Assembly: GCA_023410055.1 (NCBI GenBank)
Contig: JAEYQK010000118.1
Location: 1 to 64,000, forward strand
Length of the DNA stretch: 64,000 bases
Direction: 5' to 3'
Source: Acidobacteriota bacterium
Lineage (GTDB): Bacteria; Acidobacteriota; Terriglobia; Terriglobales; Acidobacteriaceae
Shown: piece by piece, positions 61,970 to 64,000 of the stretch
How positions within the stretch are numbered: the stretch's first letter is position 1
Layout of the letters: each line of letters begins with the position of its first letter
Notes under the pieces: model-generated
What the model was told of the DNA's origin: nothing
What the model saw: the letters and a program-made list of their open reading frames with translations, nothing else
The model's database searches: none
Made by a program: the position numbers and the translations under genes

Positions 61970-63574
61970 ATGGCCAGGCCGAAACCAGTCGTACTCACGA
62001 TCCTTGACGGTTGGGGATACAGCCCCGAAACGAAGAACAACGCCATTGCCCTCGCGCGCAAGCCCACGTATGACATGCTGCTGCGCGACTTCCCCTCCAC
62101 ACTGATCCATACCAGCGGACGCTACGTCGGCCTGCCGCAAGGCCAGATGGGCAACAGCGAAGTCGGGCATCTCAACATGGGCGCCGGCCGCGTCGTGTAC
62201 ATGGAAATTGCAAAGATCGACCTGATGATCGAGAATGGCGAATTTTTCTCCAATGACGCCCTACTCTCGGCCATGAAGAACGCCCGCACCGGCGAGCGTC
62301 GCCTGCATCTCTTCGGCTTGCTCTCCGACGGCGGCGTACACTCGATGAACACGCACCTCTACGCTCTGCTCAAGATGGCCAAGCAGAATGGCGTCGAGCG
62401 CGTCTTCGTCCACTGCCTGATGGACGGCCGCGATACCGCTCCCGAAAGCGGCGCTGGCTTTATCCAGGAACTCCAACAGAAGATGCGCGAAATCGGCGTC
62501 GGCCAGATTGCCAGCGTTATGGGCCGCTACTATTCCATGGACCGCGACAAGCGCTGGGAACGCGTCGCCAAGGGCTTCAGCGCCATGGTCGAAGGCGTCG
62601 GCGAAGGCGGCAAGTACAAAGATCCGCTTGAGGGCGTCAAGAAATCTTACGAACGAGGCGTTACGGACGAGTTCATTCTCCCCTTTGTCTGCGTCGACGA
62701 ACGTGACGAACCCATCGCCACGATTCGCCAGGATGACTCGGTCGTATTCTTCAATTTCCGCGCCGATCGTGCTCGCGAAATCACTCGCGCTATTGCCCGC
62801 AACAGCGGGCTTAGCAAGCAGGAAGGCCGCGATCTACCTGACTGGGAAGCGCTGGACAAAGAGATTCCGCGCGCTAAAGCTCCGGCAAACCTTACATACA
62901 TCTGCATGACGCAGTACGACAAGATGTTCACGCTGCCTTACGTCGTACCGCCACAGGAGTTACATAACATTCTCGCGAACGTCATGGGCAATCTCGACAT
63001 GCGCAACCTTCGCGTCGCCGAAACCGAGAAATACGCTCACGTGACCTTCTTCTTCAATGGTGGCGTTGAAAAGCCGTTCCAAGGCGAAGACCGAATCCTC
63101 GTCGCATCGCCAAAGGTCGCAACTTACGATCTTAAGCCAGAGATGTCCGCACCCGGCGTGGCCGAGCAGGTAGTCAAGGCTATCGAAACCAGCGCCTTCG
63201 ATGTCATCGTCGTCAACTTTGCGAACGCCGATATGGTCGGACACTCCGGCAAACTCGAACCGACGATCAAGGCCATTGAAGCCGTCGATGCTGGCCTTGG
63301 CGAACTCTACAAGGCGATCAAGCGCCAAGGCGGCGCCATGATTGTCACCGCCGATCACGGCAACGCCGAACAGATGGTCGATCCGGTAACGGGCGAACCC
63401 TTCACCGCTCACACGACAAATCCGGTTCCGTTTATCGTCGCCAGCGAAGAAGGCAAGAACTTCAGCCTCCGTCCCGACGGCGCGCTGCAAGACATCTCGC
63501 CAACCGTTCTCGGTATGTTAGGCGTCGAACAACCGAAAGACATGAGCGGACACGACCTGAGGGTCAAGATTTGA
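61970..63574 (+). CDS. gpmI: 2,3-bisphosphoglycerate-independent phosphoglycerate mutase
   Basis: GpmI interconverts 3- and 2-phosphoglycerate with two Mn ions. The 534-residue protein has the N-terminal VVLTILDGWGYS, the phosphoserine region GQMGNSEVGHLNMGAGRVVY, HCLMDGRDTAP, RYYSMDRDKRWER, FFNFRADRAREITRA, and the metal motifs NFANADMVGHSG and VTADHGNAEQM with TTNPVPFI near the end. Start ATG 61970 has no strong ribosome site. Its last codons overlap an octamer repeat, and a strong terminator follows. Confidence 0.95.
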   Translation: MARPKPVVLTILDGWGYSPETKNNAIALARKPTYDMLLRDFPSTLIHTSGRYVGLPQGQMGNSEVGHLNMGAGRVVYMEIAKIDLMIENGEFFSNDALLSAMKNARTGERRLHLFGLLSDGGVHSMNTHLYALLKMAKQNGVERVFVHCLMDGRDTAPESGAGFIQELQQKMREIGVGQIASVMGRYYSMDRDKRWERVAKGFSAMVEGVGEGGKYKDPLEGVKKSYERGVTDEFILPFVCVDERDEPIATIRQDDSVVFFNFRADRAREITRAIARNSGLSKQEGRDLPDWEALDKEIPRAKAPANLTYICMTQYDKMFTLPYVVPPQELHNILANVMGNLDMRNLRVAETEKYAHVTFFFNGGVEKPFQGEDRILVASPKVATYDLKPEMSAPGVAEQVVKAIETSAFDVIVVNFANADMVGHSGKLEPTIKAIEAVDAGLGELYKAIKRQGGAMIVTADHGNAEQMVDPVTGEPFTAHTTNPVPFIVASEEGKNFSLRPDGALQDISPTVLGMLGVEQPKDMSGHDLRVKI

Positions 63575-63607
63575 TGATTTGTTGATTTAATGATGTGTTG
63601 ATCTGAT
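63568..63607. repeat. Five-unit octamer tandem tract over the gpmI stop codon
   Basis: Units are GATTTGAT, GATTTGTT, GATTTAAT, GATGTGTT and GATCTGAT. The stop codon of gpmI (63572-63574) lies within the first unit. Confidence 0.7.
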
Positions 63608-63617
63608 TTTGGAACAT

Positions 63618-63650
63618 TTCGGCGGGGCTTGCTCCGCCGAACTTCTTTTT
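63618..63650 (+). terminator. Intrinsic terminator of gpmI
   Basis: TTCGGCGG (63618-63625) pairs with CCGCCGAA (63634-63641) around GGCTTGCT and is followed by CTTCTTTTT. Confidence 0.85.
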
Positions 63651-63665
63651 GACTACGATGCCCTT

Positions 63666-64000
63666 ATGTTTACAAAACGTGAGGCATTCGAGAAACGCAG
63701 CAGACAATTCGCATTGCGGATCATGCGCATGACGCGTTCGCTACCAAACACGCCCGAGTCCTGGGTCATATCAAAACAGATTCTCCGTTCTGCAACTTCG
63801 GTAGCCGCAAACTATCGTGCCACCGCTAGAGCACGGTCGAAACCAGAGTTCATCTCCAAGCTGGGTATAGTAGTTGAGGAGACCGACGAGTCCCTTTTCT
63901 GGCTCGAAATGCTTTCCGAAGCGAACTTGCTTCCACACGATCGCCTCGCATCACTCATGACTGAAGGGAAGGAACTTCTCGCGGTCTTCACCTCCTCATA
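63666..64000 (+). CDS. Four-helix-bundle protein (rRNA intervening-sequence protein family), 3' truncated
   Basis: The frame is open from ATG 63666 to the window end, about 111 residues. It starts MFTKREAFEKRSRQFALRIMRM, then ESWVISKQILRSATSVAANYRA and EFISKLGIVVEETDESLFWLEMLSE. This pattern (GxxxSI/VAANYREA-like helix, then ExDE..WLE) marks the four-helix-bundle family first known from spirochaete 23S rRNA intervening sequences. Function is unknown. A terminator just before it makes it a separate unit. Confidence 0.85.
   Translation, partial: MFTKREAFEKRSRQFALRIMRMTRSLPNTPESWVISKQILRSATSVAANYRATARARSKPEFISKLGIVVEETDESLFWLEMLSEANLLPHDRLASLMTEGKELLAVFTSS

Overview
The window reads as an ordinary, gene-dense chromosomal stretch of an acidobacterium, most likely a member of the Terriglobia related to Candidatus Koribacter. 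This is inferred from gene content and overall character: a moderately GC-rich genome, an F0 module separated from F1, a c-subunit with a signal peptide, many GTG/TTG starts, start-proximal TATAAT-like boxes, and exported proteins of families common in that phylum. No rRNA, tRNA, CRISPR array, prophage or insertion sequence was found.

Layout. 1-5.9 kb (+): the 3' part of a type II NADH dehydrogenase, a TPR protein, an NfeD-type membrane protease, a slipin and a SPOR protein. 5.9-10.2 kb (mostly -): glgC, small proteins of unknown function, a MerR regulator with a repeat operator, thiS and an unknown protein. 10.4-24.4 kb (+): a complex I operon in the order nuoA, C, D, a DinB-like gene, E, F, G, H, J, K, L, M, N, with no nuoB and no nuoI. 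24.4-28.4 kb (-): an ABC exporter pair and the F0 genes atpZ-atpI-atpB-atpE. 28.5-34.2 kb: a Tat-exported glycosidase-like protein diverging from a GH71/GH99-like lipoprotein, a YpdA/Bdr-type reductase and an SDR. 34.3-36.9 kb: a short E1-alpha-like protein, tlyA and nadK. 36.9-46.9 kb (-): a nine-gene run mtnP, pfkB-type kinase, membrane glycosyltransferase, mgtC, dapF, ldcA, mpl, M61 peptidase, plsC, centred on diaminopimelate and murein-peptide metabolism. 47-52 kb (-): an exported HELTH protein, a DegT aminotransferase, leuB and a small exported protein. 52-55.9 kb (+): ygfZ, a DUF1844-type protein, a PhnP-like hydrolase, ribF and a PilZ-like protein. 55.9-59.3 kb (-): a CDF metal transporter, OsmC, a glutaredoxin, a DMT transporter and DsrE. 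59.4-64 kb: an NAD-dependent epimerase relative, an unknown exported protein, gpmI, and the start of a four-helix-bundle protein cut by the window edge.

The most interesting signal is the glutaredoxin at 57203-57439 (-). It is intact only if an in-frame UGA is read through, and that UGA stands exactly where the first cysteine of the CPPC active site belongs. A 6-bp hairpin with a CGGGA loop begins 25 nt after the UGA, which fits the general bacterial SECIS pattern. This is therefore a strong candidate selenocysteine glutaredoxin (U-P-P-C), set in a thiol-redox operon with OsmC and DsrE.

Other notable signals are tandem octamer tracts at or over the 3' ends of genes, a ThiS with two residues after its terminal glycines, a CDF transporter with three C-terminal domains, and the incomplete complex I operon.
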